This document shows, in pieces, positions 26,934 to 35,812 of a DNA stretch of 64,000 bases. Both the position numbers and the translations under genes were made by a program. The notes beneath the pieces are model-generated. The model made no database searches. It had not been told where the DNA came from and saw only the letters and a program-made list of their open reading frames with translations. Each line of letters starts with the position of its first letter. Within the stretch, counting starts at the first letter, position 1. Where the stretch lies: contig NZ_CABVQK010000004.1 of the NCBI RefSeq assembly GCF_902499335.1, forward strand, positions 62,001 through 126,000, read 5' to 3'. This DNA comes from Burkholderia lata. GTDB lineage: Bacteria > Pseudomonadota > Gammaproteobacteria > Burkholderiales > Burkholderiaceae.

Positions 26934-26984
26934 ACGGTTCGCGGCGACGGTCACGAACGAAGTGAACGAAGCGCCCGAGCGGCG

Positions 26985-27305
26985 CTATTCGTAGATTTTC
27001 CCGGCGAACAGGATGTCCGCCATGCGCCGCCATGGATTGTCGGGCACGTCGTAGAAGCGCAACCCATCCTCCGATGCCTCGGCCCAGTCGACCATTGCGT
27101 CCAGGTACTCGCCGATCGAATGGTTTTCCCAGCCGAGCGCGGCGCGCGAGTACGGCGACGGCGGCACGTCGGCCTCGAGCTGCCGCTCCTTGTTCCAGTC
27201 GTGGCCGAGCACGCGCAGGAAGTGGATCAGCGAGCGTTCGTCGATCACGCGTTCCAGCGCATCCTGCAGCTTCGCGGCCATCTGGCGTTGCAGTTCGTCG
27301 TTCAT
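26985..27305 (-). CDS. DUF7660-like small protein
   Basis: 106 residues. The C-terminal part has the pattern WENHSIGEYLDAMVDWAEAS and WRRMADILFAGKIYE, matching what I recall of the DUF7660 pattern (W-N-sL-x-yLeA-x-W ... W-x-ADIL-A-kIYE). The N-terminus is a charged helix. DUF7660 proteins are small soluble proteins, sometimes considered immunity-like, but no toxin gene is adjacent. The start ATG at 27305 was chosen over an upstream Arg-rich extension. Confidence 0.75.
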   Translation of the reverse strand: MNDELQRQMAAKLQDALERVIDERSLIHFLRVLGHDWNKERQLEADVPPSPYSRAALGWENHSIGEYLDAMVDWAEASEDGLRFYDVPDNPWRRMADILFAGKIYE

Positions 27306-27363
27306 TTTTTGTCCCCTGGCGCGCCTCTCAGGTACGCGCTGCCGCATGTCGTGCGGCCCGGTT

Positions 27364-28236
27364 TTACATCAGCAATTGCCGCGACAGCACCTCGCGCGCC
27401 TGCGTGACGGTCTCGCGTTCGCCGGGCATCGGCGGCGTCAGCGAAAACACCGCGTCGGGCAGCGGCGGCAGCCGGTATTTCGCGCCGAGCCGCATCAGGC
27501 CCTCGCCGATCGCCGACGCGCACAGGCAGCCCACCCCGAGCCCCGCCGCCAGCATCGACTGCAGCCCCGCGACCCCCGACGCGCTGTGCACGAGCCGGTA
27601 CGGCATGTGCTGCTCGTCGAGCGAGCGCACCGCGACCTGATGCATCATGCAGTCGTCCGGCAGCAGCACGAGCGGCAGCGGCTCGGGCAACTGCTCGGCG
27701 AGCGCGGGCGATGCGACCCACGACAGCGGCTCGCGCCGCAGCACCCAGCGCGTATCGGCCGACGCCGGCCGGAACGGCCCGCTCGACAGGTTCATCACCA
27801 CGCCGAGATCGACCTGCCCGCGCGCATGCGCCGCCTCGATATCCGCGCTCTTCATCGCGCTGACGTGCAGGCTCAGCTGCGGGTAGCACTCCCGCAGCCG
27901 TGCGAGCAGGCCCGCGACTTCGTTGGTCCGGTAGTAATCGGTGATCGCGACGCGCAGCTCGCCCTTGATCGCCTGCCCGCGCACTTCGTCGAACGCGGCC
28001 TCGTTCAGCGCGACGATGCGCCGCGCGTGCTGCAGCAGCCGCGAGCCGGCGGGCGTCGGCTCGACCCCGCGCTTGCTGCGCACGAACAGCGGCACGCCGG
28101 CGCGCGATTCGAGCTTGCGCACCTGCTCGCTGACCGTCGACTGCGACAGGTGCAGCAGCGGCGCGGCGGCTGTCAGGCTGCCGGCGTCCGCGACCGCCGC
28201 GAAAGTACGCAACTGATCCAGGTCGAAACCGCGCAT
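27364..28236 (-). CDS. LysR-family transcriptional regulator
   Basis: 290 residues. HTH: DLDQLRTFAAVADAGSLTAAAPLLHLSQSTVSEQVRKLE in blocks; the effector domain begins KGELRVAITDYYRTNEV. ATG 28236 is favoured because GGAG lies seven bases upstream, whereas ATG 28242 leaves almost no spacing. Divergent from the DHA2 exporter gene at 28407 (170-bp spacer), which it probably controls. Confidence 0.92.
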   Translation of the reverse strand: MRGFDLDQLRTFAAVADAGSLTAAAPLLHLSQSTVSEQVRKLESRAGVPLFVRSKRGVEPTPAGSRLLQHARRIVALNEAAFDEVRGQAIKGELRVAITDYYRTNEVAGLLARLRECYPQLSLHVSAMKSADIEAAHARGQVDLGVVMNLSSGPFRPASADTRWVLRREPLSWVASPALAEQLPEPLPLVLLPDDCMMHQVAVRSLDEQHMPYRLVHSASGVAGLQSMLAAGLGVGCLCASAIGEGLMRLGAKYRLPPLPDAVFSLTPPMPGERETVTQAREVLSRQLLM

Positions 28237-28406
28237 CGCCATGCTCCATCCATCGAATAACCCGATGGATGCTACCACCAATTCCCGCTTTTCCGATTCA
28301 TTGACACCACCCAGAATGGGGGTCAATCGCCCGTCCACGGCCGAACCGGCGCTTCCTGCGTCGCGTCCGGCGTGAATGTGGCACTCATTCTTTCGGACCT
28401 GCTTCC

Positions 28407-29867
28407 ATGACGAACGACACCCTTGCCCCCTGCGTGCCGGCCGGCCCGGCCGCCGCGGCGGCGCCGCGCAGCCACCACGGCTGGGCGCTGGTGGTCCTGC
28501 TGGTTGGCGCGATTTTGCCGCCGCTCGACTACTTCATTGTGAATCTCGCGCTGCCGGCCATCCGCGACGGCATCGGCGCGCGCCCGGCCGAGCTGCAGCT
28601 GGTCGTGTCGGCCTACGCGTGCGCGAATGCCGTCGTGCAGATCACCGGCGGCCGGCTCGGCGACCTGTACGGCCGCAAGCGCATGTTCATGATCGGGATG
28701 GCCGGCTTCGTCGTCGCGTCGACGCTGTGCGGGCTCGCCGGCAGCGGCGCGGTGCTGGTCGGCGGCCGCGTGCTGCAGGGCCTGTTCGCCGCGATCCTCG
28801 CACCGCAGGTGCTCGCGACGATCCGCAGCGTGTTCAGCCCGCAGGAGCAGGTGCGCGTGATGGGCTTCTACGGTTTCGTGTTCGGCCTCGCGGCCGTGAT
28901 CGGCCAGCTCGGCGGCGGCGCGTTGATCAGCCTGCATCCGTTCGGGCTCGGCTGGCGCGCGATCTTCCTCGTCAACCTGCCGATCGGCATCCTGGCGCTG
29001 ATCGGCAGCTGGCGCTTCATCCCGGAAAGCCGGCCGCCGAAAGGCCAGCGCATCGACGTCCCCGGCATGGCGCTGCTGTCGCTGTTCCTGCTGATGCTCG
29101 TCTACCCGCTCACGCACGGGCGCGAGGCCGGCTGGCCGCTGTGGATGGTCGCGTGCCTCGTCGGCGCGCTGCCGATGCTCGGTGCGCTGCTGGCGGTCGA
29201 GGCGCGCCGCCTCGCGAGCGGCCACGATCCGCTGCTCGACGTGCGCCTGTTCCGCAATCCCGTCGTCGCGCTCGGGCTCGTGCTGGCGTTCCTGTTCTAT
29301 ACGCTGAGCGCGTTCTTCCTGAGCTACGGGATCTACCTGCAGGGCTGCCTGAACTGGTCGCCGCTCGCGTCGGGGCTCGCGATCCTGCCGCTCGGGCTCG
29401 GCTTCCTGTCGAGCCCGCTGCTGATGCCGCGACTCGTCGCCCGGTTCGACGGCTATCGCGTGCTCACGCTCGGTTTCGCGATGCTCGCGGCCGGCGTCGC
29501 GACGGCCGCCGCGCTGGCTGGCGCGGCAGCACCGGGCCCCGGCTTCTACGCGGGGATCGCGGCGATCGGGATCGGCCAGGGCCTCGTGCTGCCGTCGGTC
29601 GTGCGGATCGTGCTCGCGGAAGTCGACACGGCGCGCGCGGGGGTCGCATCCGGCATGGTCACCGCGATGCTGCAGATCGGCGCGGCGGTCGGCGCGGCCA
29701 CGCTCGGCGGCGTGTTCTTCGCCCGGCTCGGCGCGCATCCGGCCGCGCTCGATTATGTTCAGGGCTTCAGGACGTCGATGTTCGCGCTGACGGTCGTGCT
29801 GCTCGTGTGCGTGGCGCTGTCGGCAATGCTCGGGCCGCTGCATCGGCGGCTGCATGCAGGCACGTAA
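28407..29867 (+). CDS. MFS drug exporter, DHA2 (EmrB/QacA) type
   Basis: 486 residues with about fourteen membrane helices. DHA2 features: LPPLDYFIVNLALPAIRDGIG in helix 1 (motif LDxTIVNVALP variant), GGRLGDLYGRKRMFMIG (motif A) and QGLFAAILAPQVLATI (motif B/C area). It likely exports a toxic hydrophobic compound with protons. Divergent LysR at 27364-28236 suggests inducible control. The N-terminal Ala/Pro-rich segment is cytosolic. Confidence 0.93.
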   Translation: MTNDTLAPCVPAGPAAAAAPRSHHGWALVVLLVGAILPPLDYFIVNLALPAIRDGIGARPAELQLVVSAYACANAVVQITGGRLGDLYGRKRMFMIGMAGFVVASTLCGLAGSGAVLVGGRVLQGLFAAILAPQVLATIRSVFSPQEQVRVMGFYGFVFGLAAVIGQLGGGALISLHPFGLGWRAIFLVNLPIGILALIGSWRFIPESRPPKGQRIDVPGMALLSLFLLMLVYPLTHGREAGWPLWMVACLVGALPMLGALLAVEARRLASGHDPLLDVRLFRNPVVALGLVLAFLFYTLSAFFLSYGIYLQGCLNWSPLASGLAILPLGLGFLSSPLLMPRLVARFDGYRVLTLGFAMLAAGVATAAALAGAAAPGPGFYAGIAAIGIGQGLVLPSVVRIVLAEVDTARAGVASGMVTAMLQIGAAVGAATLGGVFFARLGAHPAALDYVQGFRTSMFALTVVLLVCVALSAMLGPLHRRLHAGT

Positions 29868-29943
29868 GCGGGACGGGAATCGTGGCGACGGCAGGGGTCT
29901 GACGCGGAAACGGTGCAGATGTAGCGACTCGCCTAGCGCCGGC

Positions 29944-30141
29944 TTATGCGTGATGCTTGCGTTGCGCCTGACGCGCTTCCCATTCGGCCAGCTCGACGCG
30001 ATAGCGCGCGAGTGCTTCGTCGTAGAGATCGAAGACGCACGGCGAACAGCCGCTGTTGCAGCAGTCTTCCAGTTCGGGTTGGATGGGCGGGGTCGGACGG
30101 GGATCGTCGACGGACGGATCCCCGGAAGATTGGTTCGGCAC
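29944..30141 (-). CDS. Oxidored-like (PF09791-type) small Cys-rich protein
   Basis: 65 residues with PELEDCCNSGCSPCVFDLYDEALARY: the CCxSGCxPCVxDxYxxxL motif of the Oxidoreductase-like N-terminal domain, which is also found in eukaryotic mitochondrial proteins. The four Cys may bind a metal. The small size is normal for bacterial members. It lies alone between the DHA2 exporter (convergent) and an Ntn hydrolase gene. Biochemical role unknown. Confidence 0.85.
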   Translation of the reverse strand: MPNQSSGDPSVDDPRPTPPIQPELEDCCNSGCSPCVFDLYDEALARYRVELAEWEARQAQRKHHA

Positions 30142-30214
30142 GGCGTGGTCCGGTGAAGTAAGACGATCAGTATAGGTCGATCCGGGCCACCGCCGCTTCC
30201 AGCAGGCCGAACGG

Positions 30215-31225
30215 CTAGACGATTGTCAGTTCGATGTGCATCGGCGACGCGACCGTCGACACCGTCGACGTCGCCAGGTCGATCACACGCATCACCGTAT
30301 CGTCATACGTCCGGAAGTAATACTTGCGCGCCTCCAGGTCGGCGATCGTGGTCCACTGCGTGTATTCGTAGACCGGCGTGTCGTGATCGACTTCCTCCTT
30401 GATCCACCCTTTCGGAATGTCGAACGTATTGATGATGTGTTCGGCCAGCCGGATCGCGTCGGCGCCGCTATGCGGATTTTCTGCGTACGTCGCGTACCCG
30501 ACCGCGCGCACGAAACGCGACGCCGGCGTGATGTCGCCGGGCAGGCCCAGCATCCCGTAGCCCTGGCCATACGCCTTGAGCTTCACGTGTTTCGCGTCGC
30601 GCGACAGCGACAGCGTCCTGCTCGATGGCGTGACGCGCGACAGGTTCAGGTAGTTGTGCAGGTTGGTGCAATGCCAGTCGAACGGCGGCGAGTTGGTCAT
30701 CACGCCGAGCGGGTTGTCGTGGACACGCAGTTCGCCGCCGACCGGCTCGACGACGAGCGATGCGCCGCTCGCGTCATGCAGCGTGTAATGCAAGGGCGGC
30801 GCGCCGTCGAATGCGGGGTGCGGGATATCGGCGACGACGATGCCGTCGAGCGCCTGCTTGACGTCGCTCACGCTGTCGAAGCCGGTCAGCGCCCAGGTGA
30901 GGAAATCCCACGGCGCCAACGCGCGCGCCGTGTTCTCCGGTGTCAGCGCCGGATACTCGGCGAACTCCGGGAAGTAGAGCATCCCGCCGGCCAGCCCCGC
31001 CTCGTTGATGCCGTCCACCAGGATCGGCATCTTCAGCCCGTTCATCCCGATCGCCTTGTACTTCGTCGTCCAGCTCTTGCCCTGCTTGCCGAGCGGCGGC
31101 GACGCGTACAGCGTCTTGCCGGCCTCGATGACGATCGGGACCGAACCCAGATCCTCTGCGAACTCCATGGTTCTGCCATAGACGACGTGCTCATCCAGCG
31201 TGCGGATCACAAAACTCGTACACAT
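30215..31225 (-). CDS. Linear amide C-N hydrolase (choloylglycine hydrolase/penicillin V acylase family)
   Basis: 336 residues beginning MCTSF: removal of Met exposes Cys2, the N-terminal nucleophile of this Ntn family. GRTMEFAEDLGS near residues 18-29 (Arg and Asp equivalents), then NEAGLAGGMLYFPEF and MTNSPPFDWH, are conserved blocks. No signal peptide, so cytosolic. Members hydrolyse bile-salt amides, penicillin V or acyl-homoserine lactones; which applies here cannot be told. SD AAGGAAAA precedes the ATG. Confidence 0.9.
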   Translation of the reverse strand: MCTSFVIRTLDEHVVYGRTMEFAEDLGSVPIVIEAGKTLYASPPLGKQGKSWTTKYKAIGMNGLKMPILVDGINEAGLAGGMLYFPEFAEYPALTPENTARALAPWDFLTWALTGFDSVSDVKQALDGIVVADIPHPAFDGAPPLHYTLHDASGASLVVEPVGGELRVHDNPLGVMTNSPPFDWHCTNLHNYLNLSRVTPSSRTLSLSRDAKHVKLKAYGQGYGMLGLPGDITPASRFVRAVGYATYAENPHSGADAIRLAEHIINTFDIPKGWIKEEVDHDTPVYEYTQWTTIADLEARKYYFRTYDDTVMRVIDLATSTVSTVASPMHIELTIV

Positions 31226-31558
31226 GTTGTTTTCCTTGTTTTGACGAGAAGCAATAGCAGGCGCGTGATCGGCCCGCCCCTCGGACCATGCGCGTCCCCG
31301 ACCGCGGAATGCGCGTGTGAATCATATCGGTGCAGACGTGCTCCAGGCTCGAATCCCCGCAGAATTACTGCTACGTCAACAGTCGAATCGATTCACACCG
31401 CGAAAGAAAAAATATCGCCGCCCGGGAGCCGCCCGATCGGGACAGGCGGTTCGCACCGGCCGCAGGGAGCGCGAAAGCGAACGCATCCATAATGGCGAGA
31501 CGATCGACGACATCAATCCGCTGTGCCCGACCCATTCACGCCACACAGGAGCTGCGTC
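31226..31558. other. 333-bp divergent intergenic region
   Basis: No gene is supported here. The stretch from about 31315 to 31410 is AT-richer (GAATCATATCGG, TTCACACCGCGAAAGAAAAAATATCG) and probably contains the promoters of the amide hydrolase (minus) and the RidA gene (plus). Confidence 0.5.
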
Positions 31559-31981
31559 ATGGCCGAAGCCGTGAATCCACCGGAAGTCTGGGCGCCGTTC
31601 GGCGCGTTCTCGATGGCCGTGATCCAGGGTGATGGCCGGATCGTGCATCTGAAGGGGCAAGTGGCGCTCGACCGCGACGGCCAGGTGGTCGGCCACGGTG
31701 ACATGCGCACGCAGGTGCGCCAGACGCTCGACAACATCCGCGCCGTGCTCACGACGATGGGCGGGCAGATGCAGGACGTGATCTCGCTCGTTCACTACGC
31801 GACCGACATCGATGCCTTCATGCAGGCCGGCGACATCCGCAAGACGTATTTCGCCGAGCCTTATCCCGTGACGACGACCGTCCAGGTCGAGCGTCTTTAC
31901 CATCCCGATCTGCTGATCGAGATCACCGCTGTGGCTGAAATTCCGCTGGCGCGGTTTCGCCGGCCTGCATCGCGCGCGTAA
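31559..31981 (+). CDS. RidA/YjgF family protein
   Basis: 140 residues. RidA pattern: GDGRIVHLKGQVALDRDGQVVGHGDMRTQVRQTLDNIRAVL in blocks, with the C-terminal VTTTVQVERLYHPDLLIEITAVAEI that follows the catalytic-Arg position; here the usual xRxAVxVxxLP-like block reads TTTVQVERLYHP, so the canonical deaminase Arg is not obvious. SD AGGAG precedes ATG 31559; an upstream GTG was rejected. Members remove reactive imines/enamines or act in catabolic pathways. Confidence 0.85.
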   Translation: MAEAVNPPEVWAPFGAFSMAVIQGDGRIVHLKGQVALDRDGQVVGHGDMRTQVRQTLDNIRAVLTTMGGQMQDVISLVHYATDIDAFMQAGDIRKTYFAEPYPVTTTVQVERLYHPDLLIEITAVAEIPLARFRRPASRA

Positions 31982-32060
31982 ATCAGCGATGCGGCGCCGC
32001 GCCTTATGACGCGCCGGCCGTAGCATTCCCGACCGGCGCGCCTGCCCAAAACCCACCCGC

Positions 32061-33452
32061 TTACTTCACCTGCGCGCCCGGCTTCACGGCCCCCGCGCCC
32101 ACCTTGTCGGCCAGCGGCTGCCACGCGGCACCGAGCGAATACCAGTCGACGCGGCGCGTGAGCGTCATGATGCCGGCAAGGATCGCGAACAGCAGCAGCG
32201 AACCGAGCATCAGCGCGTTGTCTTCCGACAGCAGCAACCCGTAGAGTGCCGCGTACAGCACCGCGAGCAGCGCCGCGAACACCGCGCCGCGCTTCACGCT
32301 GTGCAGCACGAACGACAGGTAGAAGGCGAGCAGCCCGATGCATGCACCGCTCGCCGCGAGATACGCATACGCGAACCTGATGTGTTCGGACAGGCTCAGC
32401 AGCAGCAGGAAGAACAACGCGAGCGACAGGCCGACCAGCGTGTACTGGATCGGGTGAATGCGCAGCCGCTTCACGAGCTCGTACATGAAGAAGCTCGCGA
32501 ACGTGAGCATCACGAACAGCGCGCCGTACTTCGTCGCGCGTTCGGCCTGCAGGTAGACGTTCACAGGTTCGATCACCGACACCGACGCCATTTCGATCGC
32601 GCCTTCCCCGTCGCCGGATGCGATCTGCTCGCGCGCCTTCGTGTTGAACGACGTCACGCGCCAGTTGCCGGTGAAGCCGTGCGCATCGACCGTGCGGTTG
32701 TTCGGCAGGAACGCGCCGTCGAAACTCGGATGCGGCCACGACGATTTCAGCGAGAAATCGTTCTGGTCGCCCACCGGCGCGAACGCGACGGAATCCGCGC
32801 CGCGCAGCGGCAGGTCGATGCTGAACGGCACGGCCGCCCCCGCGCTTGCATCCGCCAGCGCCGCGAGATCGACGTTCGCGTGCACGCCCTGGCGCAGGCT
32901 GGCCAGCCGCGTGCCCTGCTCGACGTCGAAGCGCGCGCCGCCGATGCGCAGGTCGGGCTGCGCGGTCAGCCCGCGGATGTCGCCGATGCCGATCGCGACA
33001 TAAGCGTCGTCGACCTTGAAGCTCACGTGGCCGTCCGCCTGCGGCAGCTTCTTCAGGTCCGGCAACGGCAGCGTGCCGGACATCCTGCTTGCCAGCTCGT
33101 AGACCAGCGCCTTGTGGATGCCACGATAGCGGACGCTGGTCGTCAGCGTGCCGTCGACGTTCAGCGTCTTCGGAAACACGAGCAGGCGCTTCGTCTCGCT
33201 TCGCAGGCTCGTCTTGGCCGCGCCTCGTGGCGGCGAATCGTCACGCACGCGCGTGACTTCCGTGTAATGCACGACGAGCACCGGCCCCGCCACCGTCTGC
33301 GGCCCCGCATAGCTCGACCAGATGCTCTGCAGCGCATCCCTGCGATACGCGGAACGTTCCTGCACGATGCTTTGCACCATCTGCAGCGGGATCAGGATCA
33401 GCAGCGCGAGAAACGCGGTGATCGCGAATTTGAACAACAGGACTCGATTCAT
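32061..33452 (-). CDS. creD: CreD-family inner membrane protein
   Basis: 463 residues. One N-terminal membrane helix (residues 7-27), a large periplasmic domain (RLLVFPKTLNVDGTLTTSVRYRGIHKALVYE in blocks) and four to five C-terminal helices (SFFMYELVKRLRIHPIQYTLVGLSLALFFLLLLSLSEHIRFAYAY in blocks), the CreD architecture. CreD responds to the CreBC system and affects envelope integrity and beta-lactam susceptibility in other species. It has its own array of CreB-like boxes upstream. Confidence 0.92.
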   Translation of the reverse strand: MNRVLLFKFAITAFLALLILIPLQMVQSIVQERSAYRRDALQSIWSSYAGPQTVAGPVLVVHYTEVTRVRDDSPPRGAAKTSLRSETKRLLVFPKTLNVDGTLTTSVRYRGIHKALVYELASRMSGTLPLPDLKKLPQADGHVSFKVDDAYVAIGIGDIRGLTAQPDLRIGGARFDVEQGTRLASLRQGVHANVDLAALADASAGAAVPFSIDLPLRGADSVAFAPVGDQNDFSLKSSWPHPSFDGAFLPNNRTVDAHGFTGNWRVTSFNTKAREQIASGDGEGAIEMASVSVIEPVNVYLQAERATKYGALFVMLTFASFFMYELVKRLRIHPIQYTLVGLSLALFFLLLLSLSEHIRFAYAYLAASGACIGLLAFYLSFVLHSVKRGAVFAALLAVLYAALYGLLLSEDNALMLGSLLLFAILAGIMTLTRRVDWYSLGAAWQPLADKVGAGAVKPGAQVK

Positions 33453-33501
33453 GGCCGACAAGTACCGGAGTAAAAGGGTACGGTCAGCATGAGCGGCCCC
33501 G

Positions 33502-33550
33502 GTGAAGGGCGATTGAAGCCGGCGTGAAGTGAATGTGTGGCGAACGTGAA
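33502..33550 (-). promoter_or_regulatory. CreB (cre-tag) box array upstream of creD
   Basis: GTGAA at 33502, 33524 and 33546, with TTGAA at 33513 and GTGTG at 33535, fall on an exact 11-bp period. On the creD strand this reads TTCAC-n6-CACAC-n6-TTCAC-n6-TTCAA-n6-TTCAC, matching the E. coli cre tag TTCACn6TTCAC (11-bp spacing). An additional GTGAA at 33529 is out of phase. The array starts 50 bp upstream of the creD ATG and lies after creC, implying phospho-CreB activates creD separately. Confidence 0.75.
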
Positions 33551-33556
33551 GCGCGG

Positions 33557-35008
33557 TCAGCCGGCCGACGGCAGCGTGAGCGTCGCGCACGCGCCGCCTT
33601 CGTCGCGGTTCGCGAGCGCGACCTGGCCTCGGTGCAGCATCGCGACTTCGCGGACGAAACACAGCCCGAGGCCCGTGCTGCGATCCTGCCCGTCGGGGCG
33701 CGGCAGCGAATAGAAGCGCTCGAACACGCGCGCCAGTGCGTAGTCGGGCACGCCGGGGCCGTCGTCGGTCACGCGCACGACGGCGACGTGCGCCCTGCCC
33801 GCCGGCTGCCGCTCGAGCGTGATCCGGATCGTGCTGCCTTGCGGTGCGAAATCCAGCGCGTTGTCGAGCAGGTTGCCGAGCGCCTGGCGCAGCAGGAACG
33901 GATCGCCTTCGACGACCGCAGGGTCGGCCGGGTCGTGCGCGTCGATCGACAGGTTCACGCCGCGCTGCCGCGCGCGCGGCTCGATATCGTCGACGAGCTG
34001 CTCGAGCACCGGCCGCAGCGCGACCGGTTCGCGCACCGACAGGCGCTGCTTCTGCTCGACTTCGGCAAGCGCGAGCAGCTTGCGGATCATCAGTTCGAGG
34101 CGGCCGGCCTGGCGGCGGATGTTCTCGGTGAAACGCCGCCGGTTCGCAACCGGCATGTCTTCCTGCAGCAGTTCGGCCGCGCCGCTGATCGCCGCCAACG
34201 GGCTTTTCATCTCGTGTGTGAGCGTGTGGATGTAGGTTTCGACGTACTGCCGGTCCTCCAGCCGCTGATGCATGCTTTCCACCGCGCGCCCGAGCTCGGC
34301 CAGCTCGCTCGCGCCCTGCAGCGGCATGTCGGCCCGCTCGCCCGCCGCGATCGCGCGCGCATAGCGCTGCAGGCGCCGCAGCCCGACCACCAGCCACCAC
34401 GTGCAGGCCACGCCGATCAGGATCGCGCCGCCCATCAGCAGCGCACCGTACAGCATGATCTTGCGCTGGCTGCGCGCGATGAACGGCGCGACCGTCTGGT
34501 TCGGCTTCGCGATCGTCAGCACGCCGATGATCTCGTTGCCGCGCCGGATCGGCGCCGCCACGTGCATCACGGTGCTGCTGTCGTCGTTCGGATCGCTGCG
34601 CGTGCTGCGCGCGCCGTACTCGCCGCGCAGCGTCCGATACACGTCGTTCCAGCGCGAATAGTCCTGCCCGACCGCGCGGCCGGACGAGTCGTAGCGCACG
34701 ATGCCGTGTGCATCGGTGATGTAGAGACGGTAGCCGATCGCGTTCTTTTGCACGCCCCACACGTTCGCGCTGACCGGGTGTTCGTGCAGATTCGAGAGCT
34801 GCCGCGCGAACGCGCCGTTGGCGATATGGCCGTTCGCCATGTCGTCGGCGGCCAGCGTCGCGAGCACTTGTGCGGTATCGACGAGCGTATCCTCCATCGC
34901 CTCGCGCACGCCGGGCTTCACTTCCTGCACGAACACGCGCAGCGTGATCAGCGCGGCCAGGCCGACGATCAGGAAAAAGCCGAAGAAGATGCGCAGGCCG
35001 ATATGCAT
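33557..35008 (-). CDS. creC: Two-component sensor histidine kinase CreC
   Basis: 483 residues: TM1 (5-27), periplasmic sensor domain (about 30-182, PDC-like), TM2 (184-208), HAMP, then HisKA with TLTHEMKSPLAAI (His265) and an ATP-binding domain (LLDNALDFAPQGSTI N-box, DDGPGVPD G1, GLGLCFVREVA G2). The THEMKSP phospho-site is the CreC form. It lies 15 bp downstream of creB. It senses envelope or metabolic state and phosphorylates CreB. Confidence 0.93.
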   Translation of the reverse strand: MHIGLRIFFGFFLIVGLAALITLRVFVQEVKPGVREAMEDTLVDTAQVLATLAADDMANGHIANGAFARQLSNLHEHPVSANVWGVQKNAIGYRLYITDAHGIVRYDSSGRAVGQDYSRWNDVYRTLRGEYGARSTRSDPNDDSSTVMHVAAPIRRGNEIIGVLTIAKPNQTVAPFIARSQRKIMLYGALLMGGAILIGVACTWWLVVGLRRLQRYARAIAAGERADMPLQGASELAELGRAVESMHQRLEDRQYVETYIHTLTHEMKSPLAAISGAAELLQEDMPVANRRRFTENIRRQAGRLELMIRKLLALAEVEQKQRLSVREPVALRPVLEQLVDDIEPRARQRGVNLSIDAHDPADPAVVEGDPFLLRQALGNLLDNALDFAPQGSTIRITLERQPAGRAHVAVVRVTDDGPGVPDYALARVFERFYSLPRPDGQDRSTGLGLCFVREVAMLHRGQVALANRDEGGACATLTLPSAG

Positions 35009-35023
35009 GGGCGGTGCCGGTCG

Positions 35024-35734
35024 TTACGGTTGCAGCGAATAACCCATCCCGCGATGCGTGCGGATCGGGTCGCGCTCGGGGTCGATCGCGCGCAGCTTCG
35101 CGCGCAGCGTCTTGATGTGCGTGTCGACCGTGCGGTCGGCCGAATCGAATGCCTCGTGCCACACGAGGTCCATCAATTGCTCGCGCGAATAGATACGCCC
35201 CGGATGCCGGACCAGCAGCGCCAGCAGCCCGAATTCGTAGCGCGTGAGGTCGAGTGCGTGCCCGAGCCACGACACGCGCGCGCCATCGGTATCGAGCGTG
35301 AAACCCGGTGCGATCGTCTCGGCTGGCGCCGGCGCGGGCGCGGGTGTCGCTTCGGGTGCGGCCGTCCGGTAGAAACGCCGCAGGATCACGCGCACCCGCG
35401 CCGCCAGCTCGCGCGGCGAAAACGGCTTGACCACGTAATCGTCGGCACCGATTTCGAGCCCGACGATCCGGTCGATTTCATCGTGCCGCGCAGTGAGGAA
35501 GATCACCGGCACGTCGGAGAACGTACGAAGCCGCCGGCACACCTCGAAGCCGCTGAGATCCGGCAGGCCGACGTCGAGCACGACGAGATCGAAGCGCGTG
35601 TCGCGCAGATGGTCGAGCGCCGCCTGCCCGAGCGTGCAGTGGACGGTCTGCATGCCGTCGGTGCCGAGGGCGTAGATGATCGTGTCCGCGATCGCCACTT
35701 CATCTTCGACGATCAGGATATTGGGTTGATGCAT
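35024..35734 (-). CDS. creB: OmpR-type response regulator CreB
   Basis: 236 residues. Receiver domain: ILIVEDE acidic pocket (Glu10-Glu12), phospho-acceptor Asp54 in VVLDVGLPD, and the Lys in VVKPFSPRELAAR; C-terminal winged HTH with LTRYEFGLLALLVRHPGRIYSREQLMDLVWHEAFDSADRTVDTHIKTLRAKL in blocks. ATG 35734 gives the standard N-terminus; an upstream ATG at 35779 adds 15 residues. Its predicted binding array precedes creD. Confidence 0.92.
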   Translation of the reverse strand: MHQPNILIVEDEVAIADTIIYALGTDGMQTVHCTLGQAALDHLRDTRFDLVVLDVGLPDLSGFEVCRRLRTFSDVPVIFLTARHDEIDRIVGLEIGADDYVVKPFSPRELAARVRVILRRFYRTAAPEATPAPAPAPAETIAPGFTLDTDGARVSWLGHALDLTRYEFGLLALLVRHPGRIYSREQLMDLVWHEAFDSADRTVDTHIKTLRAKLRAIDPERDPIRTHRGMGYSLQP

Positions 35735-35812
35735 GGTCTCAGGCTGGGCTCGCGCAATCCGGTGCGACATTGTACGCACGGCCGGCCGCGGCGCGAGCCC
35801 CTGCCCGTCGTG

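Noticed and set aside
32061..35270. A 1069-codon minus-strand frame joining creD with an upstream stretch.
   Set aside because: The upstream part is creC in a different frame; creD starts at 33452 with a proper membrane start.
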